Position numbers and translations under genes: made by a program
The notes under the pieces: model-generated
Told to the model about the DNA's origin: nothing
The model's database searches: none
What the model saw: only the letters and a program-made list of their open reading frames with translations
Assembly (NCBI GenBank): GCA_902494345.1
Contig: CABUSV010000013.1
Span: 1-64,000, forward strand
Source of the DNA: an uncultured Collinsella sp.
GTDB lineage: Bacteria > Actinomycetota > Coriobacteriia > Coriobacteriales > Coriobacteriaceae
Direction: 5' to 3'
Length of the DNA: 64,000 nucleotides
Shown here: positions 50,597 to 59,302 of the stretch, one piece after another
How positions within the stretch are numbered: position 1 is the stretch's first letter
Layout: each line of letters opens with the position of its first letter

Positions 50597-51597
50597 CACC
50601 GGGCATCGCCCCCCGAAGCGGGGCGAACGTCGCGAAGGCAGCGCCCATCCCAGGTGGCGGCCCATGCGCCGCCCGGCTCGGTATGCACGTCGAAATATCC
50701 CATTTTCGGGACAGCTAGCTCGGAGAGCAGCGCTTTCACGGTACCCGCGTGAACGACGAAGACGGCGCGCCCACTCCCCTGGGCGCGCTCCGATTCGCAC
50801 GCCTCCCGAAACGCCGCGACGACGCGGCGGGTGAAATCGCTCTTGCCCTCGCCATGCGGGCAGCGCGTCTCGCACCAGGAGTCTACCCAGGCGCGGTAGC
50901 GCACATCCTCTTTAAGCTCGGCGGCGCTTCGCCCCTCGAAGTCACCGAAATCCATCTCGCGCAGACCGGGGCACGCCATAAGCTCCGCGTTCGGGAAGAG
51001 GATGCGCGCCGTCTGGTCGGTGCGGGCCATACCGCTCGTGATAACACTGAACACGTCACGATCGCACGCGAGATCGCGCAAAGCGCGCTCGCCCGCGCTC
51101 GACAGGGGCTCGTCGGTGCCCGCCCCGCTGTAGCGATGGTCTTCCGTGCCCGCCGTGGCACCATGGCGCACGAAGACGACTTCCAAAGGCGCGCCCGCGC
51201 CCTGCGTCCCTCGAGGCGCATCGGCAAGGTTTCCTTTGATGACCTGGGGAATCCCGCACGTCATGCGCACGACGACGTCGGCGCGCGCAGCGAGCGCGCA
51301 TCCCAGGCGCCCCGCGCGCTCGCGCCATTGGGCGTCTTCCGCACGCATGGGGACGACCCCCGAGCCGACCAAGGGCAGAATCACTGCGTCGAAGCCGATC
51401 AGCCGCCCGAGCGCCCGGTCAGCGTCGAGCGCGCGCACGAGTTCCTCAGCACGGTACGCGACACGGCCGGCAAAAGCCGCGGGCACGCCGCCCTCCGCAA
51501 GCTGCGCCGCGTCGACGAAATCGTCCGCCGCAAACCCGAGCTTTTCGCGCACAAAGGCCCTCTTCCCCGAATGCGCGCCACCTACCACGAGAATCAT
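50596..51597 (-). CDS. Fusion of a truncated CobU-like P-loop domain with a CobC-like phosphatase
   Basis: A 333-residue two-domain protein. Residues 1 to about 128 resemble CobU at both ends: a P-loop (VVGGAHSGKRAFV) and the terminal VVVRMTCGIPQVIKGN. They lack the central ATMEP-R-H segment with the histidine that CobU guanylylates. Residues about 140-333 are a histidine phosphatase: FVRHGAT (catalytic RHG), LREMDFGDFEG and VFVVHAGTVKALL, as in alpha-ribazole-phosphate phosphatase CobC. The C-terminal half likely performs the last phosphatase step of cobalamin synthesis; the N-terminal half may bind nucleotide or corrinoid without transferase action. A complete cobU lies two genes upstream in the operon. 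Confidence 0.82.
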   Translation of the reverse strand: MILVVGGAHSGKRAFVREKLGFAADDFVDAAQLAEGGVPAAFAGRVAYRAEELVRALDADRALGRLIGFDAVILPLVGSGVVPMRAEDAQWRERAGRLGCALAARADVVVRMTCGIPQVIKGNLADAPRGTQGAGAPLEVVFVRHGATAGTEDHRYSGAGTDEPLSSAGERALRDLACDRDVFSVITSGMARTDQTARILFPNAELMACPGLREMDFGDFEGRSAAELKEDVRYRAWVDSWCETRCPHGEGKSDFTRRVVAAFREACESERAQGSGRAVFVVHAGTVKALLSELAVPKMGYFDVHTEPGGAWAATWDGRCLRDVRPASGGDAR

Positions 51598-52361
51598 AGA
51601 AGCATGCCCCCCGCCACCAGCATGGCAAGCATCGCGAGCTCGGCCCATTGCAGAAACCATCCGGCCAAATCACCCGTCACCCCGCCGAAGCGGGACAGGG
51701 CAACATGGCGGTACCACGCGAGCGCCAAAAGCCCCGCCGCCGCCATAAGGGCGCCGACGGCCTGAGCGCACGCGACCATCCCTGCAGCCGAAGCCGCAGC
51801 GAAAGCGCAAAGCGGCACGACGATCGCCGCGCGCTTCTTCGTAGGCGAGAGCCCCGCGGCCATGCCGTCCGCCCGCGCGGCAGGCCAACATTCTACGGCG
51901 AGCCCCGAAAGCGCGCGGGAGAACACGAGCGAGCACAGAAGCGCGAGGAACGCCCCCGCCGTAAGCGGCAGCGCGGTGAACAGGGAAAACTGCAGAATAA
52001 GGTACACGACAACACCGATGACCCCGAAGGCGCCCGCCCGCGGGTCGTGCATGATCTCGAGCTTTCGCTCGCGCGGGGCCCAACTTGCAAGCGCATCGGA
52101 GGTGTCGCAGAGCCCGTCTAGGTGGATGCCTCCCGTCACCGCCACAGGCAACGCCACGAGCACGGCCGCGACGATGGTCGCGGGCACGCCGAGCAGGTTC
52201 GCCACGTGCCCCCACGCCGTCATGAGGAAGCCTTCCGCAAGGCCCACCAGGGGAAACGCGGCAAGCGCATGGGTTGATCCGAAATCGGTCCAGGCCGATT
52301 TCGGGACGGGAATGCGCGAGAACGTTCCGAACGCCGCGCCGATTGCCTCTGCTATCTTCAC
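51594..52361 (-). CDS. cobS: Adenosylcobinamide-GDP ribazoletransferase (cobalamin synthase)
   Basis: A 255-residue membrane enzyme that joins adenosylcobinamide-GDP to alpha-ribazole (phosphate). Early FGTFSRIPVP and the conserved GGIHLDGLCDTSDALASW, with RERKLEIMHDPRAGAFGVIG near residue 95, are diagnostic. Six or more hydrophobic segments follow, and FGGVTGDLAGWFLQWAEL is near the C-terminus. The start GTG 52361 overlaps cobU by 4 bases (GTGA). Confidence 0.94.
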   Translation of the reverse strand: MKIAEAIGAAFGTFSRIPVPKSAWTDFGSTHALAAFPLVGLAEGFLMTAWGHVANLLGVPATIVAAVLVALPVAVTGGIHLDGLCDTSDALASWAPRERKLEIMHDPRAGAFGVIGVVVYLILQFSLFTALPLTAGAFLALLCSLVFSRALSGLAVECWPAARADGMAAGLSPTKKRAAIVVPLCAFAAASAAGMVACAQAVGALMAAAGLLALAWYRHVALSRFGGVTGDLAGWFLQWAELAMLAMLVAGGMLL

Positions 52362-52906
52362 CTTGTAGGTCCTTCGCCTTTCATCCGCACGGGAATCCCG
52401 CATACCACTTCGACTGCGCGGTCGGCCAGCGCCGCCACGCCCGCGTTCACGCGCGCGAGCGCGCGCCTCCATGCCTCGGTCCCCTCATCGTAGCGCATCC
52501 CATCGGCGAACACGTCGACGGAGACCACCACCGTATACGCAGCGGCCTGAGCGAGCCGTTCGATGTCTCCGAGCACCTCGCGCGCCGCAGCGTCAGGGTC
52601 ACGTGGGGACAAGCCGCCTTCCGCGAAGAGCTCGTTCGCAACCAGGTTGCCCACGTCCTCCAAAAGAAGCGTGCAGCCGCGCGGAAGCCCGGACACTGCG
52701 GCGCCCACGTCACGCGTGCGCTCGAGGGTGGAAAACCCCTTGCCCTCGCGCAGCGCCCGATGGCGCGCGATGCGGCGGGCGCCCTCTTCCCCAAAGGGTT
52801 CCATCGTTGCCAGGTACACGCGGGGGCCGTCATGCCCGAGGCACAGGGACTCGGCGTAGGCGCTCTTGCCGCTCGCGGCGGCGCCGATGACGAGCGTCAC
52901 CGTCAT
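52358..52906 (-). CDS. cobU: Adenosylcobinamide kinase / adenosylcobinamide-phosphate guanylyltransferase
   Basis: A 182-residue CobU that phosphorylates adenosylcobinamide and adds GMP. The P-loop is LVIGAAASGKSAYAE near residue 5; the guanylylated histidine is in ATMEPFGEEGARRIARHRALR near 33-53; LLLEDVGNLVANELF near 80 and VVCGIPVRMKG at the end match the family. All key residues are present, unlike the CobU-like half of the neighbouring fusion. It overlaps cobT by 4 bases. Confidence 0.94.
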   Translation of the reverse strand: MTVTLVIGAAASGKSAYAESLCLGHDGPRVYLATMEPFGEEGARRIARHRALREGKGFSTLERTRDVGAAVSGLPRGCTLLLEDVGNLVANELFAEGGLSPRDPDAAAREVLGDIERLAQAAAYTVVVSVDVFADGMRYDEGTEAWRRALARVNAGVAALADRAVEVVCGIPVRMKGEGPTR

Positions 52907-54045
52907 TTCCCGGCCTCGAAATGCTCGTAAGCAGCCATGCCGGTCGCCGTGAACGTCTTCCCATCCCGGTACACGCGCAGCGCCGAATCCAGAAGGGGCA
53001 GATACGCCATGGCGCCCGCGCCCTCGCCCAAGTGCATGCCTGCGTCGAGGGGTGCCTTTATGCCGAGCTCGCGAAGGAGCTCCTGGCTTGCGGGCTCGCT
53101 TGATGCGTGGGTGCCCACGAGGTAGCCCAAGGCGTTAGGGCACAGGCGCGCCGCGCACAGGGCCGCCGTGCAGGATATGACCCCGTCGAGGAGCGCCGGC
53201 GCCTTCGAGGCCGCGGCCCCCAGGTAGAAGCCGCACATCGCCGCAATGTCGAAGCCGCCCACCTTCGAGAGTACGTCGATCGGGTCGGCGGGATCGGGCG
53301 AGTTCGCGTAGATAGCGCGCTCGACCACGTCGCGCTTGCGCGCGAGCGAGGCGTCCGAGAGCCCCGCGCCGCGCCCGACGAGGCTCCGCGCGTCCGCCCG
53401 GATGAGCACTGCGGCCACCGCCGCCGAGGTGGTCGTGTTGCCGATGCCCATCTCGCCCGCAGCGAGAAGGCGCACGCCGGCGCGGGCAAGCCCGCACGCG
53501 ACGGCGATTCCGACCTCGATCGCGCGCACGGCCCCATCGCGAGACATAGCGGAGCCGTGCGCGATGTTGCCGCTCCCCCGCCGCACGTTCGCGCGCACCA
53601 TGCGCGCGTCTTCTATGCCCCGGGCCATACCCACGTCGACGGGCACGACCTCGGCACCCGCGAACGCCGCCATGCGGCAGGCGCTCGTGGCCCCCTCGCA
53701 CATGTTGCGCGCGACGGCTCGCGTCACGTCTTGCCCGCTTTGCGACACGCCTTCGGCAACGACCCCGTTGTCGGAGAAGAATACCGCAAGCGCACGGGGA
53801 AACTCGGCCACCTCGGCGCTCCCCTGAGCCGCGGCGATACACGCGACGGCGTCTTCAAAGTCGCCCAATCCCCCCAAGGGGTGCGCGATGGAGTCCCACG
53901 CGGCGTACGCGGCGGCGCGGGCACACTCGTCTGCGGGCGCGATCCGGGAGAGCGCGGCTTCGAGCACGGCGCCCGGCGCCGACGAGAACGCGCGCTCGAC
54001 TTCCTCGCGGATGCAGGCAAGCTCGGTTTCGGTTGCTTCAGCCAT
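52903..54045 (-). CDS. cobT: Nicotinate-nucleotide-dimethylbenzimidazole phosphoribosyltransferase
   Basis: A 380-residue CobT activating the lower base to its alpha-riboside phosphate. Marks are PLGGLGDFEDAVACIAAAQG near residue 54, the FFSDNGVVAEGVSQSGQDVT loop near 88, LAAGEMGIGNTTTSAAVAAV near 180 and the catalytic glutamate in DAGMHLGEGAGAMAYLPLLD near 343. A 30-residue N-terminal part is longer than usual. ATG 54045 has GGAG five bases upstream and overlaps cbiA by 8 bases. No bluB or bza genes for making the base are in view. Confidence 0.93.
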   Translation of the reverse strand: MAEATETELACIREEVERAFSSAPGAVLEAALSRIAPADECARAAAYAAWDSIAHPLGGLGDFEDAVACIAAAQGSAEVAEFPRALAVFFSDNGVVAEGVSQSGQDVTRAVARNMCEGATSACRMAAFAGAEVVPVDVGMARGIEDARMVRANVRRGSGNIAHGSAMSRDGAVRAIEVGIAVACGLARAGVRLLAAGEMGIGNTTTSAAVAAVLIRADARSLVGRGAGLSDASLARKRDVVERAIYANSPDPADPIDVLSKVGGFDIAAMCGFYLGAAASKAPALLDGVISCTAALCAARLCPNALGYLVGTHASSEPASQELLRELGIKAPLDAGMHLGEGAGAMAYLPLLDSALRVYRDGKTFTATGMAAYEHFEAGK

Positions 54046-55420
54046 GCCGTCTCCTCTCTGCGAACGACGCCGCGGCAGACGCGAACGCGCGCGCAACGTC
54101 GGGGTTCGCAGGATAGTACACATGCGGGAAGCCCGCAACCAGGGACGGGGTGGTAGTCATGCACGGCCAACCCTTGTCGCGCCGGGGCTTCTGCGCCCAG
54201 AAGTCGCCGCCCGGGCAGGTGGACTGCCAGTAGTGGAACTCGTGCGCGCGGATGCGTGTGCCGCGCGGCCCGTAGAGCCCGTCGCGTTGAGAAGTGAGCT
54301 CAACGTACCCGAAATGGGACAGCCTTCCCCCGTTCTCGCTTGTGCCCTCAAGGGCGCCCGCAACAGGCCAGCGCCGCCCCTCGCTATCGGCGATTTCGCG
54401 CTGCAGGTACAGAAACCCACCGCATTCGGCGACCGTCGGCATGCCGGATTCCACCGCGCGCCGCACCGCCTCGCGCATCGGCGCGTTCTCGGAGAGCTGC
54501 CGCGCATGGAGCTCCGGGTAGCCGCCTCCCAGATAGAGGGCGCTTGTCCCCCGGGGCAACTCGCTATCACACAGGGGGCTGAAAAAGGCCAGCTCGCAAC
54601 CCAGGTCCTCGAGCGCGCGCAGGTTCTCCTCGTAGTAGAACGAGAACGCCTCGTCACGCGCGACGGCGACGATGGGCCGCGCTCCCGCGATCGGCTCCAA
54701 CCGGTAAGGTTCCTCGCGGATATCGGGTGCCGTCGCCGCTATTTCGAGCAAGCGATCGACGTCGACGCTCTTTTCCACCAGCTCGGCCATCTTGTCGATG
54801 CGCGCGGAGAGCTGCTTGACCTCGTCGGCGGTCACAAGCCCCAGATGCCGGCTTTCGAGCGAGAACGACTCGTCGGCGGGGATATTACCCAAAACCGCGA
54901 CGCCCGTGTGCTTATCGATCGCAGGCGCCGCGTAGGCGCAGGCAGCGGCGCTCGTCTTGTCCAGCACGACGCCGCGCACGTTCGCACAAGGCAGGAACTC
55001 GGCGATGCCGCGGATTACGGCGGCGAGCGATAAAGACGCCCCGCGCCCGTTCACCACTAAAACGACCGGCGTTTCCGTGTCGCGCGCAACCTGGTAGCTG
55101 CTCGCGTCGGCCACGCCGGGCGCCATGCCGTCGTAGAAGCCCATGACCCCCTCGAGCACCGCGACATCCGCGCCCGCGGCGCCGCGTGCGAGCAGGGCGC
55201 GCAGCGTCGGAGCGTCGGTGAAGAAGCCGTCTAAGTTGCCCGAGCGCGTACCCACGACGCGGCGATGAAAGAGCGGGTCGATGTAGTCGGGGCCGCATTT
55301 GAAGGCCGCGCATGCAAGGCCGCGGCGCGCGAGCGCGCGCAGGAGCGCGCACGTTACGACCGTCTTGCCGCTCCCGCTCGAGGGCGCAGCGACCATGAAG
55401 CGCGGAATGGACGTGCTCAC
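54038..55420 (-). CDS. cbiA: Cobyrinic acid a,c-diamide synthase
   Basis: A 460-residue CbiA/CobB amidotransferase that amidates the a and c side chains with glutamine. The ATP-binding domain begins FMVAAPSSGSGKTVVTCALL, with FKCGPDYIDPLFH near 38 and VLEGVMGFYDG near 88. The glutaminase domain has the nucleophile in PTVAECGGFLYLQRE near residue 330 and a HEFHYW histidine near 400. The start GTG 55420 overlaps the cbiET stop by 4 bases. Confidence 0.94.
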   Translation of the reverse strand: MSTSIPRFMVAAPSSGSGKTVVTCALLRALARRGLACAAFKCGPDYIDPLFHRRVVGTRSGNLDGFFTDAPTLRALLARGAAGADVAVLEGVMGFYDGMAPGVADASSYQVARDTETPVVLVVNGRGASLSLAAVIRGIAEFLPCANVRGVVLDKTSAAACAYAAPAIDKHTGVAVLGNIPADESFSLESRHLGLVTADEVKQLSARIDKMAELVEKSVDVDRLLEIAATAPDIREEPYRLEPIAGARPIVAVARDEAFSFYYEENLRALEDLGCELAFFSPLCDSELPRGTSALYLGGGYPELHARQLSENAPMREAVRRAVESGMPTVAECGGFLYLQREIADSEGRRWPVAGALEGTSENGGRLSHFGYVELTSQRDGLYGPRGTRIRAHEFHYWQSTCPGGDFWAQKPRRDKGWPCMTTTPSLVAGFPHVYYPANPDVARAFASAAASFAERRRHG

Positions 55421-56748
55421 CGGGCGCCGCCTTCCCCACCTGCACCACGCGCGCTGACGAGGAACACGGGGTTTTGCGCCTTCATAAGATGGTGCGAGCC
55501 TACAGCCTCGGCGCGGGCGGCCGACACCTGGCACGCCTCGAACCCCTTAAAGCGCGAACCCGAGAGGAGCGCGCACGCCTCGGTGAGCGTCTCAACGGTG
55601 ACGCATGGCACGCACAGGCGAACCTGCGAGTTCTTCTCGAGCGCCGCCTCCACGATGGAGGGAAGCTCGCCCGCGCTCCCGCCGACGAAAACGGCGTCGG
55701 GGACGGGCAGTTTCGCGAGCGCTTCGGGGGCGACACCGGGGACCGCACGCACGTTGCCGCACCCGAATGCATCCGCGTTCTCTCGGATGAGCCGCACGCC
55801 GGCCGCGTTGCGCTCGACCGCCCATACCGACCCCGCTCGCGCGACGAGCGCCGCCTCGATCGACACGCTCCCCGTGCCGGCGCCGACGTCCCACACGGTG
55901 TCAGTCGCGGTAAGACGCAGCTTTGCGAGCGCGACGGCGCGCACCTCCTGCTTGGTCATGGGAACGTCGCCACGGATGAAGAGCTCGTCGGGAATGCCCG
56001 AGGAAGCGTACGGCCAGCGGGAGCTCGCGGCGCGGGATGCGCCCGCAGAGTCCGCCGCGGAAGAAGCCGCAGCGGGCGCCTCGGAGGCTGCGCTAGAGCC
56101 CGCAGGCGACCCGGCGCCGCCTGCGAAATCGATAAGCATCACGTTCAAGTCGTCGAACGTCTGACCTGTGATTTCACTTGCGGTCGCGCAGGTGATGCGC
56201 TCGTCGGGGTACGACAGGCGCTCGGCCACCGTCACGCACGCGTCCCCGAAGCCCGCCTGCACAAGCTCGCCCGAAAGCCGCGAGGGATCTTCCCCGCCCG
56301 ACGTGACGAGGAAGAGCTCACCTGCGCGCTCGGCCTCGGCCACGATGTCGCACGCCACGCCGTGAGCGCTCGCGAAGCGCCAATCCTGCCATGGACGCGC
56401 GAGGCGCGCGGCGAGATACGACGCTGAGCTTATGCCGGGAATGACGCGCACGTCCACCTGCGCGTCGCCGGAGAGCGCCTCCACCAGGCGGCGCGCACCG
56501 CTGAACAGCCCCACATCGCCCGTCATCACGACCACGACGCGCTGCCACGACGCCGCATCGGTGAGCGCGGCGACGATGTCCGCCGTCTTCACGAGCTCGC
56601 ATCTCACCACGTCGGGCGGCACGTCGATGCTGGCAAGCGCGCGATGAGCGCCGATGACCACGTCGGCGATGTCGATTGCGTCGAGCGCCGCGCGCGAGAG
56701 CAAGTCGGGGTTTCCGGGCCCCGCCCCGATGATCGTTACCTTTCGCAT
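55417..56748 (-). CDS. cobL: CbiE-CbiT fusion, precorrin-6B/7 methyltransferase-decarboxylase
   Basis: A 443-residue fusion. Residues 1-205 are CbiE, a tetrapyrrole methylase for C-5 (KVTIIGAGPGNPDLLSRAAL, VMTGDVGLFSGARRL, VIPGISSASYLAARL). An Ala/Ser-rich linker of about 40 residues follows. Residues about 245-443 are CbiT, a Rossmann methyltransferase that methylates C-15 and decarboxylates (GDVPMTKQEVRAVALAKL, VWDVGAGTGSVSIEAAL). Fusion of these two is known as CobL in other lineages. ATG 56748 has GGGAG upstream and overlaps cbiH by 13 bases. Confidence 0.92.
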   Translation of the reverse strand: MRKVTIIGAGPGNPDLLSRAALDAIDIADVVIGAHRALASIDVPPDVVRCELVKTADIVAALTDAASWQRVVVVMTGDVGLFSGARRLVEALSGDAQVDVRVIPGISSASYLAARLARPWQDWRFASAHGVACDIVAEAERAGELFLVTSGGEDPSRLSGELVQAGFGDACVTVAERLSYPDERITCATASEITGQTFDDLNVMLIDFAGGAGSPAGSSAASEAPAAASSAADSAGASRAASSRWPYASSGIPDELFIRGDVPMTKQEVRAVALAKLRLTATDTVWDVGAGTGSVSIEAALVARAGSVWAVERNAAGVRLIRENADAFGCGNVRAVPGVAPEALAKLPVPDAVFVGGSAGELPSIVEAALEKNSQVRLCVPCVTVETLTEACALLSGSRFKGFEACQVSAARAEAVGSHHLMKAQNPVFLVSARGAGGEGGAR

Positions 56749-57479
56749 GGAATCTCCCGATACCCGCGCGGCGTGACCATACGGCCGCCCACGCGCTTCG
56801 TGTCCGCGTTGCCAACGAACACGGTGGTGAACATGTCGGCGTCGATCTCCCCCAGCTCGGAGAGCCTGCACATGCCCGACTGCTGCCCCTCGCGCCCGAT
56901 GTTGCGTACCCAGCCGCAGAGCGTGTCGGGGGCCTTCCATTCGAGCATAATCTTCGCCGCGCGTGAGAGCCTGTCGGCGCGCTTTCTGCTGCGCGGATTG
57001 TACAAACAGATGCAGAAGTCGGCGCTCGCCACGGCGGCGAGCCTGCGCTCGATGACCTCCCACGGCGTGAGCAGGTCGGAGAGCGACACGACCGCGAAGT
57101 CGTGGGCAAGCGGGGCACCGAGCACCGCCGACCCGCTCTGAGCCGCGGTGGCTCCGGCGATAACTTCCACGTCTACATCGGGGTAGTCCTCCGCAAGCTC
57201 CAGCACGGGGCTCGCCATGCCATACACGCCCGCGTCACCGCTGCACACGAGCGCCACGGCTTCTCCGCTCTGCGCGCGTGAAAGCGCCAGGCGGCACCGT
57301 TCGACCTCGTGCATCATCGGCGTCGCGAGATGCGCCGCGTCGGGCACGGCGGCGAGCGCGAGCTCCACGTATTTCGTGTACCCCACAACGATGTCGGCCG
57401 CCTCGAGCGCGCGCCGGGCCGCAATCGTCATGCCGTCGGGGCCGCCCGGGCCGATCCCCACCACGAAGAGCTTTCCCAT
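56736..57479 (-). CDS. cbiH: Precorrin-3B C17-methyltransferase (ring contraction)
   Basis: A 247-residue CbiH/CobJ methylase that methylates C-17 and contracts the macrocycle. Marks are GKLFVVGIGPGGPDGMTIAA, VVGYTKYVEL near 33, ALVCSGDAGVYGMASPVLEL near 75, DLLTPWEVIERRL and the C-terminal YNPRSRKRADRL. The ATG overlaps the cbiG stop by one base with AAGGAG five bases upstream. Confidence 0.94.
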   Translation of the reverse strand: MGKLFVVGIGPGGPDGMTIAARRALEAADIVVGYTKYVELALAAVPDAAHLATPMMHEVERCRLALSRAQSGEAVALVCSGDAGVYGMASPVLELAEDYPDVDVEVIAGATAAQSGSAVLGAPLAHDFAVVSLSDLLTPWEVIERRLAAVASADFCICLYNPRSRKRADRLSRAAKIMLEWKAPDTLCGWVRNIGREGQQSGMCRLSELGEIDADMFTTVFVGNADTKRVGGRMVTPRGYREIPCER

Positions 57480-58612
57480 CACCGCTCCTTAAACGAAAGT
57501 TCGATAGTTACCTTGGAAAACGCGACGGTCACGCCGCCGTGAGCGAGCTTCGGGAAGATAAGTTTGCCCCCGTCCGCGAGCGCCGCGCGCTCGCACACGT
57601 TGTCGACCCCCACCGTCGCGCGCACGAAATCAGATGGCGAAACGCTGCCTTCGACCTGCGACAACTCATCTGCGGAATACGTCGCAAGCGGGATATTCCG
57701 CGCGCGGCAGAAGGCGAGCAGACCCTCCTCGTGCGCCTTCACGTCGATCGTCGCCGCCTCGCGCACGGCCGAAGGCGAGATACCCGCCTGCCCGCACGCG
57801 AGAAGAAACGCCTCCTCGATCGCTTCGGCGCACGCACCGCGACGGCACCCTATGCCCGCAACGATGCAGGGCACGACAAGGCGAAGCGGCTCGGGCGCAG
57901 GCGCCTGCGCCCGCACGCCCGCCGGCTTCCCCGTCTCACCGGCGGGCACGACCTCGCCCGTTGTCTCCGCCGCGCGAACGGACGCACCTGCATTCGCGCC
58001 AGCGAACGGCGACACGACGATATCGGCCCGCGCGCGGTCGGAGGCAATGTCAACCCCCTCAGGCGGCTGTCCCGAAATCGGCATGTCGGAATAGAGCGCC
58101 ACGCGCCCGCCAGAAAGCAGCCGCGCCGACACTCGCTTGATGGCCTCGGGATTCGAAACGGCGAGCCCCAAACGACGCGCCCACGTATCCACCGCCCACA
58201 CGCCGCGGACATCGGTCGCCGTGGTGATGACGGGGATGGCCCCTGCCGCGCGTGCCACAGTTTGCGCAAGCTCGTTCGCACCGCCCAAATGCCCCGACAA
58301 AAGCGGGACGGCAAAGCGCCCCGCCTCGTCGATCGCCACAACCGCTGGATCGTTTGCCTTCGAGGCGACATGCGGTGCGATCGCCCGCACGGCGATGCCC
58401 GCCGCGCCCACGAACAGAAGCGCGTCCGACGCTTCCCACGTGAGCGCCGTCCATGCGCGCAGGTCGGCCTTCCCCTCGCCGAACCCGCGCGAAACGGAAA
58501 CGTCCCAGCCAGGGTCGTCTTCACCTGTCTGCGCGCAATCGGAAAGCGCGCGTGCGGTGCGCTCCGCCAACGCATACCCCCTCTCAGTGAACGCTATGCA
58601 GGAAACCCTCAT
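57479..58612 (-). CDS. cbiG: Cobalt-precorrin-5A hydrolase
   Basis: A 377-residue CbiG that opens the delta-lactone and releases acetaldehyde, a step specific to the anaerobic pathway. The N-terminal domain has ALLFVGAAGIAVRAIAPHVASK near residue 68 and PLLSGHLGGANELAQTVA near 103, then VITTATDVRGVWAVD. A variable linker (about 200-235) precedes the C-terminal VAGIGCRRGACAEAIEEAF domain. The start directly follows the cbiL stop (TAGATG). Confidence 0.94.
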   Translation of the reverse strand: MRVSCIAFTERGYALAERTARALSDCAQTGEDDPGWDVSVSRGFGEGKADLRAWTALTWEASDALLFVGAAGIAVRAIAPHVASKANDPAVVAIDEAGRFAVPLLSGHLGGANELAQTVARAAGAIPVITTATDVRGVWAVDTWARRLGLAVSNPEAIKRVSARLLSGGRVALYSDMPISGQPPEGVDIASDRARADIVVSPFAGANAGASVRAAETTGEVVPAGETGKPAGVRAQAPAPEPLRLVVPCIVAGIGCRRGACAEAIEEAFLLACGQAGISPSAVREAATIDVKAHEEGLLAFCRARNIPLATYSADELSQVEGSVSPSDFVRATVGVDNVCERAALADGGKLIFPKLAHGGVTVAFSKVTIELSFKER

Positions 58613-59302
58613 CTAGCGCACCACCATCGTCGAGAAGTAGCTGCCCCGACCGGGCACATCGTCGAGCGAACGGTACACGCGCTCGCCCGGAAGCCCACAG
58701 TCCTCTACAAGCTCGGCACCGTCGAAGGCGCCCTCCTCGCAAAGGAAGCGCTTCGTGTCCGCAAGCGAGCGGCGCGCCTTCATGACCACCTTCGTCCCCG
58801 GCCAGCCGATTGCGCGGCGCACGTCATCGTAGCCGCCGGGCACGATGTGCAGAGGCGACGACATCTCGGGCGTGAGGTCGCGCTCGAGCGCCGCGGCGAC
58901 CGCGCAGAAGCTCGGCACGCCGGGAATGGCGCGCGCCTCAAACCCGCGGGCACGCACGTCGGGCGCTATGCGCTGGAAGGTGGCGTAGATGCTCGGGTCC
59001 CCCAGGTTCAGCAGAGCGACGTCGCGGACCGCATCCAGGTGCGCGACAAGCTCGCGAACAAGCGAGGCATGCTCGGCCGCGCGGCGCTCGAGATCGCGCG
59101 TCATCGAGAATCGCACGGGAATAACCGTCTTGCCTGTAAGGTCGACGGCGCCGCGCACGATGTCGAGCGCGACCATGACCCCGTCCGCCGTCTGCGGTGC
59201 GGCGATGACCGGACACGATTCGATTGTGCGCACGGCCTTGATCGTGAGCAGCTCGGGGTCGCCAGGCCCCGTGCCCACCCCGTACAGCACGCCTTTACTC
59301 AT
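58613..59302 (-). CDS. cbiL: Precorrin-2 C20-methyltransferase
   Basis: A 229-residue CbiL/CobI methylase acting on C-20. Marks are GVLYGVGTGPGDPELLTIKA at the N-terminus, VALLNLGDPSIYATF near 98, IPGVPSFCAVAAALERDL near 128 and HIVPGGYDDVRRA. ATG 59302 lies 8 bases inside the end of cbiD. Together with CbiK it forms the entry to the corrin pathway. Confidence 0.94.
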   Translation of the reverse strand: MSKGVLYGVGTGPGDPELLTIKAVRTIESCPVIAAPQTADGVMVALDIVRGAVDLTGKTVIPVRFSMTRDLERRAAEHASLVRELVAHLDAVRDVALLNLGDPSIYATFQRIAPDVRARGFEARAIPGVPSFCAVAAALERDLTPEMSSPLHIVPGGYDDVRRAIGWPGTKVVMKARRSLADTKRFLCEEGAFDGAELVEDCGLPGERVYRSLDDVPGRGSYFSTMVVR

